Under the pieces are notes generated by a model, which made no database searches, was not told the DNA's origin, and worked only from the letters and a program-made list of their open reading frames with translations. The position numbers and the translations under genes were made by a program. A DNA stretch of 50,698 nucleotides from Microscillaceae bacterium (GTDB lineage: Bacteria; Bacteroidota; Bacteroidia; Cytophagales; Microscillaceae), in assembly GCA_025054775.1 (NCBI GenBank), contig JANWZA010000030.1, positions 89,623 through 140,320 of the forward strand. The letters are read 5' to 3'. Below are positions 17,642-27,368 of the stretch, piece after piece (the first letter of the stretch is position 1; every line of letters starts with the position of its first letter).

Positions 17642-18916
17642 TTACTTTACTTTCCAATATTCAAAGGCTTCACGTTCTAGTCGTTCTCTATGGTTAGGGT
17701 GAGCAATTTGGATAAGGGCTTTTACTCGTTCACGAATGGTTTTGCCATATAGATAGGCTACTCCATACTCTGTAACAACATAATGCACATGAGCGCGTGT
17801 AGTTACCACACCTGCTCCTGGTTTGAGTACGGTAGTAATTCTTGACTCTCCTTTGGAAGTTACCGAAGGCAAGGCAATAATTGGTTTTCCACCTTGTGAA
17901 AGAGCGGCACCGCGAATAAAATCCATTTGCCCTCCCACTCCTGAGTAGATATTTGTGCCAATAGAGTCAGCACAGACTTGTCCTGTTAAATCTACCTCAA
18001 TAGCACTATTGATAGCTACCATTTTAGGTTGTTGCATGATAACAGTAGGATTATTCACATATTCAATATCCAAAAACCGCACCATTGGGTTATCATTTAC
18101 AAAATCATACAAATCTTGTGAACCTAAAATAAAGCCCACTACGATTTTATTGCGGTGCTTTTGTTTTTTATTTCCTGTAATTACTCCGCTTTTGATAAGG
18201 GGGAGTACACCATCGGAAAACATTTCAGTATGAATGCCTAAATCTTTATGATTGCCCAAGCAAGCCAAAACTGCATTAGGAATAGAGCCTATGCCCATTT
18301 GCAAGGTGCTACCATCTTCTATCATTTCGGCGATGTATTCACCAATTTTCCGCTCTATTTCGTTAGGTTCAGGAGGAGTAATGGTATGTAAGGGGTGATT
18401 AACAGAAATAAATGCGTGAATTTTGCTAATATGAATAATACCATCACCATGGGTGCGTGGCATATGTGGATTGATCTCAGCAATTACATATTTGGCTGAC
18501 TCCAAAGCGGCTAACGAGCAGTCAATAGATATACCCAAGGAGCAGAATCCGTGTCTATCAGGTAAAGAAACTTGCAATAAAGCCACATCTAGCGGGATAA
18601 TTCGCTTGCGAAACAAAATAGGAACTTCACTTAAAAAGACAGGCGTATAATCTGCCATGCCTTCGTTCACGGCTTTGCGTGTATTAGCTCCTGTAAATAG
18701 ATTATTTACTCTAAAACTTTCAGGGTACTGCAAATATGGCAAATCACCTTCTACGTGCAAGTGGTGCAAACGTACATTTCGTAGTTCGTCAGCACGTTTG
18801 GTAAGGGCTTCAATGAGCGTAGTAGGTGTAGCAGCAACGCTATGAATAAATACATTTTGGTTAGATTGAATAATTGAAACAGCCTCTTCGGCACTTACGG
18901 TTTTGTAAATTGGCAT
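17642..18916 (-). CDS. Acetyl-CoA hydrolase/transferase family protein
   Basis: A 424-residue CoA-transferase of the acetyl-CoA hydrolase / 4-hydroxybutyrate CoA-transferase family. It has the GIGSIPNAVLACLGNHKDLG segment and HTEMFSDG, whose glutamate is the expected covalent CoA-ester residue. The glycine-rich GVGGQMDFIRGA follows, and the C-terminal VVTEYGVAYLYGKTIRER is also typical. Length is normal. The acyl substrate (acetate, succinate, hydroxybutyrate) cannot be read from sequence. It lies downstream of nadK by 47 bases on the same strand, possibly co-transcribed. Confidence 0.88.
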   Translation of the reverse strand: MPIYKTVSAEEAVSIIQSNQNVFIHSVAATPTTLIEALTKRADELRNVRLHHLHVEGDLPYLQYPESFRVNNLFTGANTRKAVNEGMADYTPVFLSEVPILFRKRIIPLDVALLQVSLPDRHGFCSLGISIDCSLAALESAKYVIAEINPHMPRTHGDGIIHISKIHAFISVNHPLHTITPPEPNEIERKIGEYIAEMIEDGSTLQMGIGSIPNAVLACLGNHKDLGIHTEMFSDGVLPLIKSGVITGNKKQKHRNKIVVGFILGSQDLYDFVNDNPMVRFLDIEYVNNPTVIMQQPKMVAINSAIEVDLTGQVCADSIGTNIYSGVGGQMDFIRGAALSQGGKPIIALPSVTSKGESRITTVLKPGAGVVTTRAHVHYVVTEYGVAYLYGKTIRERVKALIQIAHPNHRERLEREAFEYWKVK

Positions 18917-18963
18917 AGTGGTTTTTGGATTTATATGTGAACACTAGAATTTTATGTTAAAAA

Positions 18964-19836
18964 TCAATTTCTCATATCTAATCCCCAGTTTAACTTTTGG
19001 CGAAGCGTATATAAAAAATTATCTTCGTGTAATCGTAACAGGTTTACCTTAAAATCAGCTTTCTTTACGGCAATTTGCACTGTGGAGTCTATCACTTTTG
19101 AGCGCGAGTCTAAGGATACCAAGAAGTTCTTACCTCGTCCTTCTACACTAAATGAAATAACACTATCATCTGAAACAATCAAAGGACGTACATTCAAATT
19201 ATGGGGACTCACGGGGGCGATAATAAAATTGTTAGACTCGGGCAGTACCACTGGTCCGCCACAACTCAACGAATAGCCTGTGGAGCCTGTTGGGGTGGCA
19301 ACTATCAATCCGTCAGCCCAGTAGGAATTTAGGTATTCACCATCAATATAAGTATGAACCACAATCATAGAGGAGGTATCGCGTTTAACTACGGTAAACT
19401 CGTTTAGCCCAAAATTTAAGCCTTCAAATACATCTTGGTCGTCGGCTACACTTACTAAGGTACGGCTTTCTAGACGATAATAACCATTAAAAATTTGTTG
19501 AATAAGGTTTTTTACATCGGCAGGAGCGTTAGTAGCTAAGAATCCTAGTCTTCCTGCATTGATACCTACAATCGGAATACCTTTGCTTCCCACATGCGTA
19601 ACGGACTCTAGAAGTGTACCATCCCCACCTAAACTAAACAAATAATCAGCAGGAGGCAGGTCGCGGTGGTCTTTATATACTTCAGCTTGATATCGTATAG
19701 GAGTTTGCTTTAAGAACTCTGCCAAATCTGCCGAGACAACTATTTGCACGTGCCTTTGCTGAAGTTCGTCAAAGAGTGTTTGTATATGTTCTTGTATTTG
19801 TTCTTTGAAGGTGCGCCCGTGAATAGCAATAATCAT
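18964..19836 (-). CDS. nadK: NAD kinase
   Basis: A 290-residue cytosolic kinase making NADP from NAD and ATP or polyphosphate. The catalytic SLGGDGTLLESV motif is at about residues 68-79. NEFTVVKRD and the DGLIVATPTGSTGYSLSCGG loop are in place, as expected for the NadK fold. Length is normal. The start is ATG 19,836 (MIIAIHGRTFKEQIQ). It is followed by the CoA-transferase gene and preceded by ribE at 91 bases. Confidence 0.96.
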   Translation of the reverse strand: MIIAIHGRTFKEQIQEHIQTLFDELQQRHVQIVVSADLAEFLKQTPIRYQAEVYKDHRDLPPADYLFSLGGDGTLLESVTHVGSKGIPIVGINAGRLGFLATNAPADVKNLIQQIFNGYYRLESRTLVSVADDQDVFEGLNFGLNEFTVVKRDTSSMIVVHTYIDGEYLNSYWADGLIVATPTGSTGYSLSCGGPVVLPESNNFIIAPVSPHNLNVRPLIVSDDSVISFSVEGRGKNFLVSLDSRSKVIDSTVQIAVKKADFKVNLLRLHEDNFLYTLRQKLNWGLDMRN

Positions 19837-19927
19837 AAATTTGTGTGGCGTTAGGTTTCGTTAGCACAATTTTACATCTTTTTAGTCAAAACTAAAAACT
19901 TACGATATAAATATTTCCCTAAGGGAC

Positions 19928-20518
19928 TTACAAATACCCTTTTAGTAGTCTTTGCACGTATTTTCCTATGATGTCAAATTCTAAATTCACGATGTCACCT
20001 ATATTAATTTGTTGAAAATTGGTATGTTCAAAAGTATAAGGAATAATAGCTACTGAAAATCTATCAATTTGTGAATTAACTACAGTGAGGCTCACGCCAT
20101 TTACAGCGATAGAGCCTTTTTCTACGGTAATATTTCCAAGTTGAGGATTGTATTGAAAAGTAAAAATCCAGCTACCGTTTCTGTCAATGCGTTCTATGCA
20201 AGTGCCGATCTGGTCAGTATGTCCTTGTACGATATGCCCATCAAATCTGCCGTTGGCAGGCACACTTCGCTCTAAATTGATTAAACTACCGATTTTCCAA
20301 GTGCTTAGATTAGTTTTTTGTAAAGTTTCTTGTATAGCTGTAACAAAATGTATTTGATTTTCAATACCCACTACGGTAAGGCACACGCCGTTATGAGCAA
20401 CACTTTGGTCTATTTTCAGTTCGGCAGAGATTGAGCTTTGGATACCAAAAATACGATTAGTAGCCTGACTTTCAATACTTTTTACAATTCCCAAAGTTTC
20501 TATAATTCCTGTAAACAT
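19928..20518 (-). CDS. ribE: Riboflavin synthase alpha subunit
   Basis: A 196-residue enzyme that dismutates two 6,7-dimethyl-8-ribityllumazine molecules to riboflavin. Two lumazine-binding barrels are visible. The first starts MFTGIIETLG and includes VAHNGVCLTVV; the second has GHIVQGHTDQIG and IAVNGVSLTVV. I start at ATG 20,516-20,518 because every family member begins with MFTGI-type sequence. The open frame extends 27 codons upstream, but that part overlaps the end of the GAF sensor gene and is not RibE-like. No FMN riboswitch was recognised. Confidence 0.95.
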   Translation of the reverse strand: MFTGIIETLGIVKSIESQATNRIFGIQSSISAELKIDQSVAHNGVCLTVVGIENQIHFVTAIQETLQKTNLSTWKIGSLINLERSVPANGRFDGHIVQGHTDQIGTCIERIDRNGSWIFTFQYNPQLGNITVEKGSIAVNGVSLTVVNSQIDRFSVAIIPYTFEHTNFQQINIGDIVNLEFDIIGKYVQRLLKGYL

Positions 20519-20552
20519 ACATAATATATCATTCGGGCAGTTTTTTAAGGAG

Positions 20553-22553
20553 TTAGAAAGTTTGTATCTTACGAAATACAGCAACAAAAAATACTTCATC
20601 CCTTACAATTACTTCACCCAATTTGAGAAAAAGGGGAATTATTGTACCATCTTTGCTCAAACCCTCTACTTGGCGCGAAGTACCTAAAACACGTTTTTCT
20701 TGTTCATTCAAGTAGCGTGCTATATATAAGTGGTGGTTATCGCGATCAGGAGGAGGCATAAGCATCTTTACATTTCTGCCTAGTACCTCATCGGCAGTAA
20801 AGCCAAACAGGCGTTCAGAGGCTTTATTGAAGTATTGAATGATGCCTAGCGAGTCAGAAATTACCACACTATCGTTTATCAATTCTAACACACGCAATAA
20901 CTTCTCGTATTCTTTTTCAGCTTCTCTCATTTTGGCTAAAATACGTTCGTTATCCTCACGAAGTTCTTGGTTAATTTGTACAAGTTTTTGCTCCTGTTGT
21001 TGAAAACGTATATTAGCCTCTTGATAATCTTTAAGTAATTTTTGGTTTTGTTGGTTTGTGCTTACTACGGTAATAGCAGAGGCAACATTTTGAGCCAAAG
21101 CCTTGACAAAGCGGATATGATATTCAGCAAAAGGTTTGAGCGAAGCCAACTCAATAACCCCTTTGATTTTATGCTCTTCATTTTCAAGCGGTACGATGAG
21201 CAAATGGGTGGGTTCGGTGTTCCCTAAACCTGAGGTGATGTACATATAATTCTTAGGAATATCGGTAAAGTAGAGCGTTTCTTTTTCTTGAAAGGCTCGC
21301 CCAATTAGTCCTTCGGTAGTAGTTAAGGTACGTTGAATAAATTTCTCGCGCCCATAGGCATAAGCGGCTTTGAGTTCTAGCACGGGTTCAGGAGTTTGCT
21401 CATTCAAGATAAAGATGCCTCCTTGTACTACCTCCACCTGCTTTACAAGATTGGTGATAAGCTCTCTACAAAGTTTATCCAAATTAGCACTGTTGTCGCG
21501 CAAGATGTCTGAAAATTTGGCTAGTCCGTTAGTAAACCAAATCCTACGTTGCTCTTCTTGATATACCTCTAAAAGGCTGCGTCTCATTTCATTGAGGGCT
21601 TTACCTAGGTCGCTATCTTGCTCAAAAACAGCAAGTTGAGTTTCAAAATTTCCTTTTCCTACTTGGTTAGCATACTCCTTAACAGCAGCAAGATTTGCCG
21701 TAAGTTCGTTCAAACTACGAGCAATACCTCTAAACTCATCGCGCCTATGGGGAAGTGGCTCAATTAAGTTTCCTCGGGCAATTTCTTGCATTTTACTTTG
21801 AATAAACCGCAACCAGCTGAAACTTCGTGTAAATACAAGAATTCCCACACTATATGTTAGCACAAGGGCTATGATAACTGCCCAAATCGTGAACCGATTT
21901 ATCCAAAGTTCAGTTTCGGTAGTATGTTTTTCTAAGGCTATTTCTTTGAGTTTAATTTGGTTAATAAAGTTGCGAATATTTTGCTCTAGGATATTCTCTG
22001 CACTACTCAAGTCGTTAGTGTACAACTTTCTAACTGCATTAAAATTTTTTTGTGTGGCAAAGCGCACTTCTATTTGTTGTTGTATTTGGCGAATTTCTAC
22101 TAACTGCCTTGTTATGTTGTTATAGCCTACTTTGGCATCTAAGTCATTAAGTTGATTAGTAAAATGAAGTAGTGAGTCTTTATAGGCAGGAATAACAATA
22201 AGCCAGTTTTCTTTTAGTTTGCTACGATTAGTGGGTTCGTTTAGTATAATAAATTGACTCAAATGTACTTTTGTTTGTCGTACAGCGGCTAAAATATTAG
22301 TAGCATGGTAAATCATGGGTTTAGAAGCCTGATATAATAAATTACGTTGGGCTTGAATTTGTTTTTGGCTGTAGTTTAAGTAAAACACAATCGACAAGAA
22401 GCAAATTGTGTTAGTTACAAAAGCTAAAGTAATTAGCCCCTGTATGCTATTAAAATCTAATCTAAAATATTCACGCCAACTAATACGACGTTTCTTCTTT
22501 TCAAATTTCTCAGCACTTCCTTGAGGGGTGGGCTGGGGTATTGGTACAGACAT
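20553..22553 (-). CDS. HAMP-GAF-PAS membrane sensor without output domain (paralogue 2)
   Basis: A 666-residue sensor. Transmembrane helices at about 35-58 and 222-240 flank a helical periplasmic domain. HAMP and a second HAMP-like linker (VGKGNFE) follow, then GAF (about 345-490; GLAKFSDILRD, QGGIFILNE, SGLG, LLIVPL), a coiled coil and a C-terminal PAS domain. That PAS resembles the FixL type: ISDSLGIIQYFNKASERLFG, then GEVIVRDEVFFVAVFR. The equivalent of the heme-ligating region is not clear, so heme binding is not claimed. The protein ends at the PAS domain with no kinase or other effector. The gene has a proline-rich start (MSVPIPQPTPQG). Confidence 0.87.
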   Translation of the reverse strand: MSVPIPQPTPQGSAEKFEKKKRRISWREYFRLDFNSIQGLITLAFVTNTICFLSIVFYLNYSQKQIQAQRNLLYQASKPMIYHATNILAAVRQTKVHLSQFIILNEPTNRSKLKENWLIVIPAYKDSLLHFTNQLNDLDAKVGYNNITRQLVEIRQIQQQIEVRFATQKNFNAVRKLYTNDLSSAENILEQNIRNFINQIKLKEIALEKHTTETELWINRFTIWAVIIALVLTYSVGILVFTRSFSWLRFIQSKMQEIARGNLIEPLPHRRDEFRGIARSLNELTANLAAVKEYANQVGKGNFETQLAVFEQDSDLGKALNEMRRSLLEVYQEEQRRIWFTNGLAKFSDILRDNSANLDKLCRELITNLVKQVEVVQGGIFILNEQTPEPVLELKAAYAYGREKFIQRTLTTTEGLIGRAFQEKETLYFTDIPKNYMYITSGLGNTEPTHLLIVPLENEEHKIKGVIELASLKPFAEYHIRFVKALAQNVASAITVVSTNQQNQKLLKDYQEANIRFQQQEQKLVQINQELREDNERILAKMREAEKEYEKLLRVLELINDSVVISDSLGIIQYFNKASERLFGFTADEVLGRNVKMLMPPPDRDNHHLYIARYLNEQEKRVLGTSRQVEGLSKDGTIIPLFLKLGEVIVRDEVFFVAVFRKIQTF

Positions 22554-22597
22554 ATAAGCAGGGTTTAAGTTTTAGCACAGATAAAGCAAAACATATG

Positions 22598-22605
22598 CAA
22601 ATTTA
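22598..22605 (-). promoter_or_regulatory. Candidate -7 element of GAF/PAS sensor 2
   Basis: The minus strand reads TAAATTTG (TAnnTTTG), 44 bases before the sensor start. The -33 element is weak. Confidence 0.4.
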
Positions 22606-22774
22606 GTGCTTTATTCAGAATAATAGCCCAAGTTAGAACTGAATTTACCTTGAAAAATAACTTCCACTCCAAGTAAAAACTTAACATTTGCTTAATATGA
22701 CTTTCTTGGTTTTACAGCTAAAAAGTAAGAATTTTGCACATTCAAAGATGTATCACTTTTCCACTTTATTTCAT

Positions 22775-25700
22775 ATGATAACACAAAAAATACTACGATT
22801 CATTTACCGAAGTCTTTTACTGTTGTTTTTACTTACAGGAACAGGCTTTTTTGCTTGGGGGCAAGCTATCTTGACAGAACATTTTGACTATGGGGCTAAT
22901 AATGCTAATTTGGTAGATGCCACTACAAATTGGATTTGCACACCAACCTGTTCAAACACAAATCCGATACAATACGTAGCAGGTACAAATTTGAGTTTAG
23001 GAACTTACCCACAAACAGGAGGAAGAGTAACTTTTACTACCACAGGGCAAGACGTAAACCGTACTTTTACTCAGCAAACTACAGGTGCAGTATACGCTTC
23101 CTTCCTAATGAACATCACCTCTGCACAAGCTGCAGGTGATTATTTTTTCCATTTAGGACCCAACCCCATTAGTACAGCCTTTCACAGCCGCGTATTTGTA
23201 CGCTCACAAGGAAGCGGATTTGAAATTGGCATCCAAAAAGGAGCGACAGGTACTCCTAATTATCATAACGCCATATATAATTTTAATACAACTTACTTGG
23301 TAGTGGTGAAATATGAATTTAATAACGGCAGTACTACTGACGATGTATCTTCACTTTTCATTTTCTCAGGCAATGCTCCTGCTACTGAGCCATCTCCTAT
23401 TGCTACTAACAATGCAGGAAATGATTTTTCGGGTGTAGGGGCAGTTGCTATTCGGCAAGGAACAGCAGCTAATGCTCCTGCAGGTAGCATTGATTACATT
23501 CGTGTAGCTACTAATTGGTTAGATGTAACCTCTGCCCCTCCCTCTGGACCTACCTTTACTCTCACACAAGGTAGCAATACTATCAATAACAACAACTCAC
23601 CCGCTTTCAACATGGGTTCAGTGGTGATAAACAATAATTTAGATGTAACCTTCACTATTACCAATAACGGTACTGCGGCATTAAACATTACCACACCTAT
23701 TACTGTAAGCGGTGCAGGTTATTCCATTCAGGCCCAACCCGCTAACACTGTTGGTTTTAATGCCCCTAACAATACCACTACCTTCGTGGTACGGTTCAAT
23801 TCAGCTACTGCAATAAGTAACTCTCCTGGAACAGTAATTATCCAACACAATGCCGCAGGGGGAACATTTACGCTCAATTTGGTAGCTACGGCTACAGCAA
23901 GTGCTTCCCCTACCATAGCTGTTTCGCAAGGGGCTAACAATATTCCAAACAACAACTCCCCTGCTTTCAACATGGGTTCAGTGGTGATAAACAATAATTT
24001 GGATGTAACCTTTACCATTACTAACAATGGAACTGCGAACTTGAACATTACCACACCTATTGGCATTAGTGGTACGGGATTTACCATTCAAACCCAACCC
24101 GCTAGTACTGTCGGTTTTAACGCTCCTAACAATACTACTACCTTTGTGGTACGGTTCAATTCAGCTACTGCAGGTACTTTCACGGGGACGGTAACTATTC
24201 AAAATAATGCTGGACCGAATTATGTAATTAACCTATCAGCTACAGCAAATGTTCCATTGGCTAACTTTATAGAAACCTTTAATAGCAATTGCTTTGGCTC
24301 GTTTACTACATTTAGTGTAACAGGCGACCAAAGTTGGCAATGCGTAAACTTTGGTATTAACCCAACCAATTCTCCTATGGCACAAATGAACGGCTTTGCC
24401 TTCGGTGCCCCACGCGATAACCAAGACTGGCTCATTTCTCCGCTTATTACCGTTACGGCTACCAGTGTACTCTCTTTTTATACACAAGCTAGCTTCACAG
24501 GGCAAAACCTAACCGTAAGAATTTCAGAAGATTATATAGACGGTAATCCTAACACAGCTACTTGGGTAGATATCACCAGCCAAGCTAACCCTGCTCTGCC
24601 TCAAGCCTCAGGAAGCAGCACCCCTTCGGCCTGGGTACAAAGTTTTATTAACTTATCTGCCTATGCAGGCAAATCAGTGAGAATTGCTTTCGTTTATGTA
24701 TCTATCTCAACAGGTAATGCAGGCAGATGGTCAGTGGATGATATTCAAGTTACTAATGCAGAATTCTTTATCTACACTACTGTACAACAATTACCAAACA
24801 TTATTAACACTACCACTTCGGTACAAAATTATCGCATAGTTTCAAATGGTGTGAATAGTGTAACAGTAACCCCTCCTGCAGGTGGCATTGAAATTTCTAA
24901 AAACAACTCTTCAGGCTTTACTACTAATTCTCTAACTTTTAATGCTAGTGAATTAGCTACTAACCCCCAAGTATTTGTACGCTATCGTCCTGCTACCTCG
25001 TCTAAACAAGTGGTTTTAGGAAATATCACGAATACCGTTGGAAGTAAAACTCTTAATGTAAGAGTACGTGCCATTGACCGCACCCAAACTTTGGATGTAG
25101 TAACCTTAAATACCCTTTGGTTTAGTGTGAGTACTCCCAATGGTGGTGGTAACGAGTTAGGCCCCTCTGACAATGCTTTACAGGTAGAAAACTTGAAACA
25201 GACTATTCTTCTACTTGATGCAGATATTTATGCTTTACAAGAAGTAGGCAACGATGATATTGGAGGAGGTGTGAGAGGCTTTGATAAATTAGCAGCCGAT
25301 TTAGCTCCACTCGGTTATACAGCTATTCGCTCTCCTCACCCTGAAGTATTTAACCCAAATGATGACCCAGGTAAAATCCAACGTTTAGGTTTTGTGTATA
25401 GAACTTCCATGTTTAGCAATGTAAAAACACGCGTAATGATTGATGGGGCTACCATCCCTCCTGACTATCCAGGAACTGCCGCAAGATTCTTTTCAGGCAG
25501 GCGCTTCCCTTGGCTTCTAACTGCTGACGTAACCTTAGGTGGTCATACCCGTAGAGTAAACTTTATTAATTTCCATGCTCGCGCTAATGGTACAGAAACC
25601 ACAACAGACCAACTCTATGCCATGCGTAGATATGATGTAAATATCTTGAAAGATACTCTTGACCAACGCTTTAACGGTGAAAATGTAATTCTTCTGGGCG

Positions 25701-26653
25701 ACTATAATGACGAAATTAACTTCACCATTGCACGCGGTATTCAGACACCTGCTTTCCAAAATACTACTGAGTCAAGTTGGAAATCTTTTGCAGACGATAC
25801 ACAAGGGTATAGCATAGTTACACGTAATTTGAGTGCCAATGGATTTATCAGTTTCCTTGGTGGCGCATATGCTATTGACCATATCACACTTTCTAATGAA
25901 TTAGCAGGTAATCTGATAGCCAACTCACCTATCTCTGAAAATATGTTACCTTTGATTAACAACTATCGTAACACACTCTCCGACCACTTGCCCGTTTCAG
26001 CAAGTTTAGATTGGGCAATCACTCCTGCTACTAATACGGGTATAATAACTACTTCAACTAATAGTTTAGATTTTGGTGAAGTAGTTTCAGGGCAAACCCG
26101 CGAGCTGACTTATACCCTTTCAGGAAGTAATCTTACAGGAAACATCACCGTGAGCAGTAGCTCATCTTTCTACCAAATAGCACGTGGCTCGGGCAACTTT
26201 GTTAATAGTCTTGTCATTCCTGCTTCTGAATTAGCTTCTCCTCAGGAAATCCGTGTACGATTCGCTCCTAATTCTAACAATGATGGTACACGCACCGCTA
26301 ACATTACTCATGTAGGAAATTCAGGTAACATTACGCCCCGAGCTATCAGCCTGACAGGAGTAGAAAAAACGCAAGCTACTGCCTTAGAGCAATGGTTAGA
26401 GAAATCTTTGAGTGTATATCCTAACCCAACTACTGACATAGTAGAAGTAAAATTAGCAAAAAATAGATTTTCAGAAATTCCTAAAATTCAGCTACTTACA
26501 GCCGATGGAAAAATAATTTTTGAAAAAAATCTTATAGAAAATGCAGAAAATTTTGAAAGTACAATAAATCTTTCTAACTTTACAAAAGGATTTTATTTAA
26601 TTAAGCTTCACGTAGGCAACTTAAACACAACAAGAAAAATTTTAGTGAAGTAA
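22775..26653 (+). CDS. T9SS-exported endonuclease/exonuclease/phosphatase-domain protein
   Basis: About 1,292 residues. A signal peptide begins at ATG 22,775 (MITQKILRFIYRSLLLLFLL, cleaved near WGQA); a TTG (22,688) and an ATG (22,697) upstream are less likely starts. Then come a laminin-G-like region, two tandem 120-residue HYDIN/ASPM-type Ig modules, and a choice-of-anchor J-like module (SPLITV, WSVDDIQV). A small beta module precedes an EEP nuclease/phosphatase domain with VVTLNTLWF, ALQEVGNDD, INFHARANG, ILLGDYNDE and SDHLPVSA, covering the metal and phosphate residues. A further Ig-like module and a type A T9SS sorting domain (SVYPNPTTDIVEVKL, ending RKILVK) close the protein. It is presumably secreted or cell-surface and could degrade extracellular DNA or phosphoesters. 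Confidence 0.88.
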   Translation: MITQKILRFIYRSLLLLFLLTGTGFFAWGQAILTEHFDYGANNANLVDATTNWICTPTCSNTNPIQYVAGTNLSLGTYPQTGGRVTFTTTGQDVNRTFTQQTTGAVYASFLMNITSAQAAGDYFFHLGPNPISTAFHSRVFVRSQGSGFEIGIQKGATGTPNYHNAIYNFNTTYLVVVKYEFNNGSTTDDVSSLFIFSGNAPATEPSPIATNNAGNDFSGVGAVAIRQGTAANAPAGSIDYIRVATNWLDVTSAPPSGPTFTLTQGSNTINNNNSPAFNMGSVVINNNLDVTFTITNNGTAALNITTPITVSGAGYSIQAQPANTVGFNAPNNTTTFVVRFNSATAISNSPGTVIIQHNAAGGTFTLNLVATATASASPTIAVSQGANNIPNNNSPAFNMGSVVINNNLDVTFTITNNGTANLNITTPIGISGTGFTIQTQPASTVGFNAPNNTTTFVVRFNSATAGTFTGTVTIQNNAGPNYVINLSATANVPLANFIETFNSNCFGSFTTFSVTGDQSWQCVNFGINPTNSPMAQMNGFAFGAPRDNQDWLISPLITVTATSVLSFYTQASFTGQNLTVRISEDYIDGNPNTATWVDITSQANPALPQASGSSTPSAWVQSFINLSAYAGKSVRIAFVYVSISTGNAGRWSVDDIQVTNAEFFIYTTVQQLPNIINTTTSVQNYRIVSNGVNSVTVTPPAGGIEISKNNSSGFTTNSLTFNASELATNPQVFVRYRPATSSKQVVLGNITNTVGSKTLNVRVRAIDRTQTLDVVTLNTLWFSVSTPNGGGNELGPSDNALQVENLKQTILLLDADIYALQEVGNDDIGGGVRGFDKLAADLAPLGYTAIRSPHPEVFNPNDDPGKIQRLGFVYRTSMFSNVKTRVMIDGATIPPDYPGTAARFFSGRRFPWLLTADVTLGGHTRRVNFINFHARANGTETTTDQLYAMRRYDVNILKDTLDQRFNGENVILLGDYNDEINFTIARGIQTPAFQNTTESSWKSFADDTQGYSIVTRNLSANGFISFLGGAYAIDHITLSNELAGNLIANSPISENMLPLINNYRNTLSDHLPVSASLDWAITPATNTGIITTSTNSLDFGEVVSGQTRELTYTLSGSNLTGNITVSSSSSFYQIARGSGNFVNSLVIPASELASPQEIRVRFAPNSNNDGTRTANITHVGNSGNITPRAISLTGVEKTQATALEQWLEKSLSVYPNPTTDIVEVKLAKNRFSEIPKIQLLTADGKIIFEKNLIENAENFESTINLSNFTKGFYLIKLHVGNLNTTRKILVK
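23551..24255 (+). repeat. Two-copy tandem repeat of 360 bp within the secreted nuclease gene
   Basis: The block at 23,581-23,640 recurs at 23,941-24,000 almost unchanged, with a 38-base stretch around CTTTCAACATGGGTTCAGTG identical. The two units encode successive 120-residue Ig-like modules (SPAFNMGSVVINNNLDVTF in both). The high nucleotide identity points to recent duplication or gene conversion. Confidence 0.9.
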
Positions 26654-26729
26654 AACCACTTTCAAAATTTGAACTAATTTCTAAATTTTTGAGTAATATA
26701 ATGTTAAATTCATTAAACCGTTAAGCACA

Positions 26730-27155
26730 ATGAAGAAAAATTTTCTCTTACTCATCTTATTGGTAGTGTTTGCTCTACCTTTTATTACAAGCTGTAAAAA
26801 GAAAAAAAGCCCACAACCCGATCCCCTTATTGGTGCCTGGGCAGTTACAAAAGTAATGAATGGTAGCACAGACGTAACTTCTACCTACCAAGGGAATTAT
26901 CGTATTGAGTTCAGGGCTGACAGAACCTACTCTCACACTCGTAGGGATTTAGACGGTACATTTAGAAACACCACAGGAACTTATTCGGTAGCAGGTACAA
27001 CCATTAACTTGAGTGGTGAAATAGCAGCTAACGATAAAGACCAGCCTTTACAAAACTATAGTTTGAGTGCTGATGGTAAAACACTTACTTATACTCAATT
27101 AGAGAACACAAGAAAGCAACCTAATACTCTAAACTTTACGCTTTCTAAACAATAG
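26730..27155 (+). CDS. Small lipocalin-like lipoprotein
   Basis: A 141-residue lipoprotein: the signal MKKNFLLLILLVVFALPF leads into ITSC, with Cys22 as lipidation site, followed by a lysine tract (KKKK). The mature part begins PLIGAWAVTKVMNGSTDV and has strand-rich repeats (YRIEFRADRTYSHTRRD, GTYSVAGTTINLSG, YSLSADGKTLTYTQLE). This resembles the lipocalin-like DUF families of Bacteroidota, which bind small ligands. It lies 76 bases after the T9SS nuclease gene and ends at a clear terminator. Function is not known. Confidence 0.82.
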   Translation: MKKNFLLLILLVVFALPFITSCKKKKSPQPDPLIGAWAVTKVMNGSTDVTSTYQGNYRIEFRADRTYSHTRRDLDGTFRNTTGTYSVAGTTINLSGEIAANDKDQPLQNYSLSADGKTLTYTQLENTRKQPNTLNFTLSKQ

Positions 27156-27177
27156 TATTATCAAATCCTTATCAAAG

Positions 27178-27204
27178 ACCTACCTCTTTAAGGTAGGTTT
27201 TTTT
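27178..27204 (+). terminator. Rho-independent terminator after the lipocalin-like gene
   Basis: The stem ACCTACCT (27,178-27,185) pairs with AGGTAGGT (27,191-27,198) around a CTTTA loop and is followed by a run of T. Confidence 0.88.
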
Positions 27205-27289
27205 GTGCAAAAGACTTTATTTCAATTTTATTGAATGTAATTTATTTCACATTCAAAATCAAAATTAAGGTAGCTTTTTTGCCAAAAAC

Positions 27290-27319
27290 TTGTTTTTTTT
27301 AGAAAAATACGTATCTTTG
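27290..27319 (+). promoter_or_regulatory. Bacteroidota-type promoter of the 27,369 gene
   Basis: TTG (27,290-27,292), a 19-base spacer and TATCTTTG (27,312-27,319) fit the consensus exactly, about 50 bases before the start codon. It lies downstream of a terminator, so the gene is its own transcript. Confidence 0.8.
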
Positions 27320-27368
27320 ACAAAGATTTTCGCAAATCTATTACACAAAACTAAAATCAACATCTGTT

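Noticed and set aside
20519-20599. An N-terminal extension of riboflavin synthase
   Set aside because: The extension overlaps the end of the sensor gene and family members start at MFTGI.
23728-24087. Antisense open frames within the secreted nuclease gene
   Set aside because: They arise from the codon bias and the tandem repeat of the real gene on the opposite strand; no signal or family pattern.
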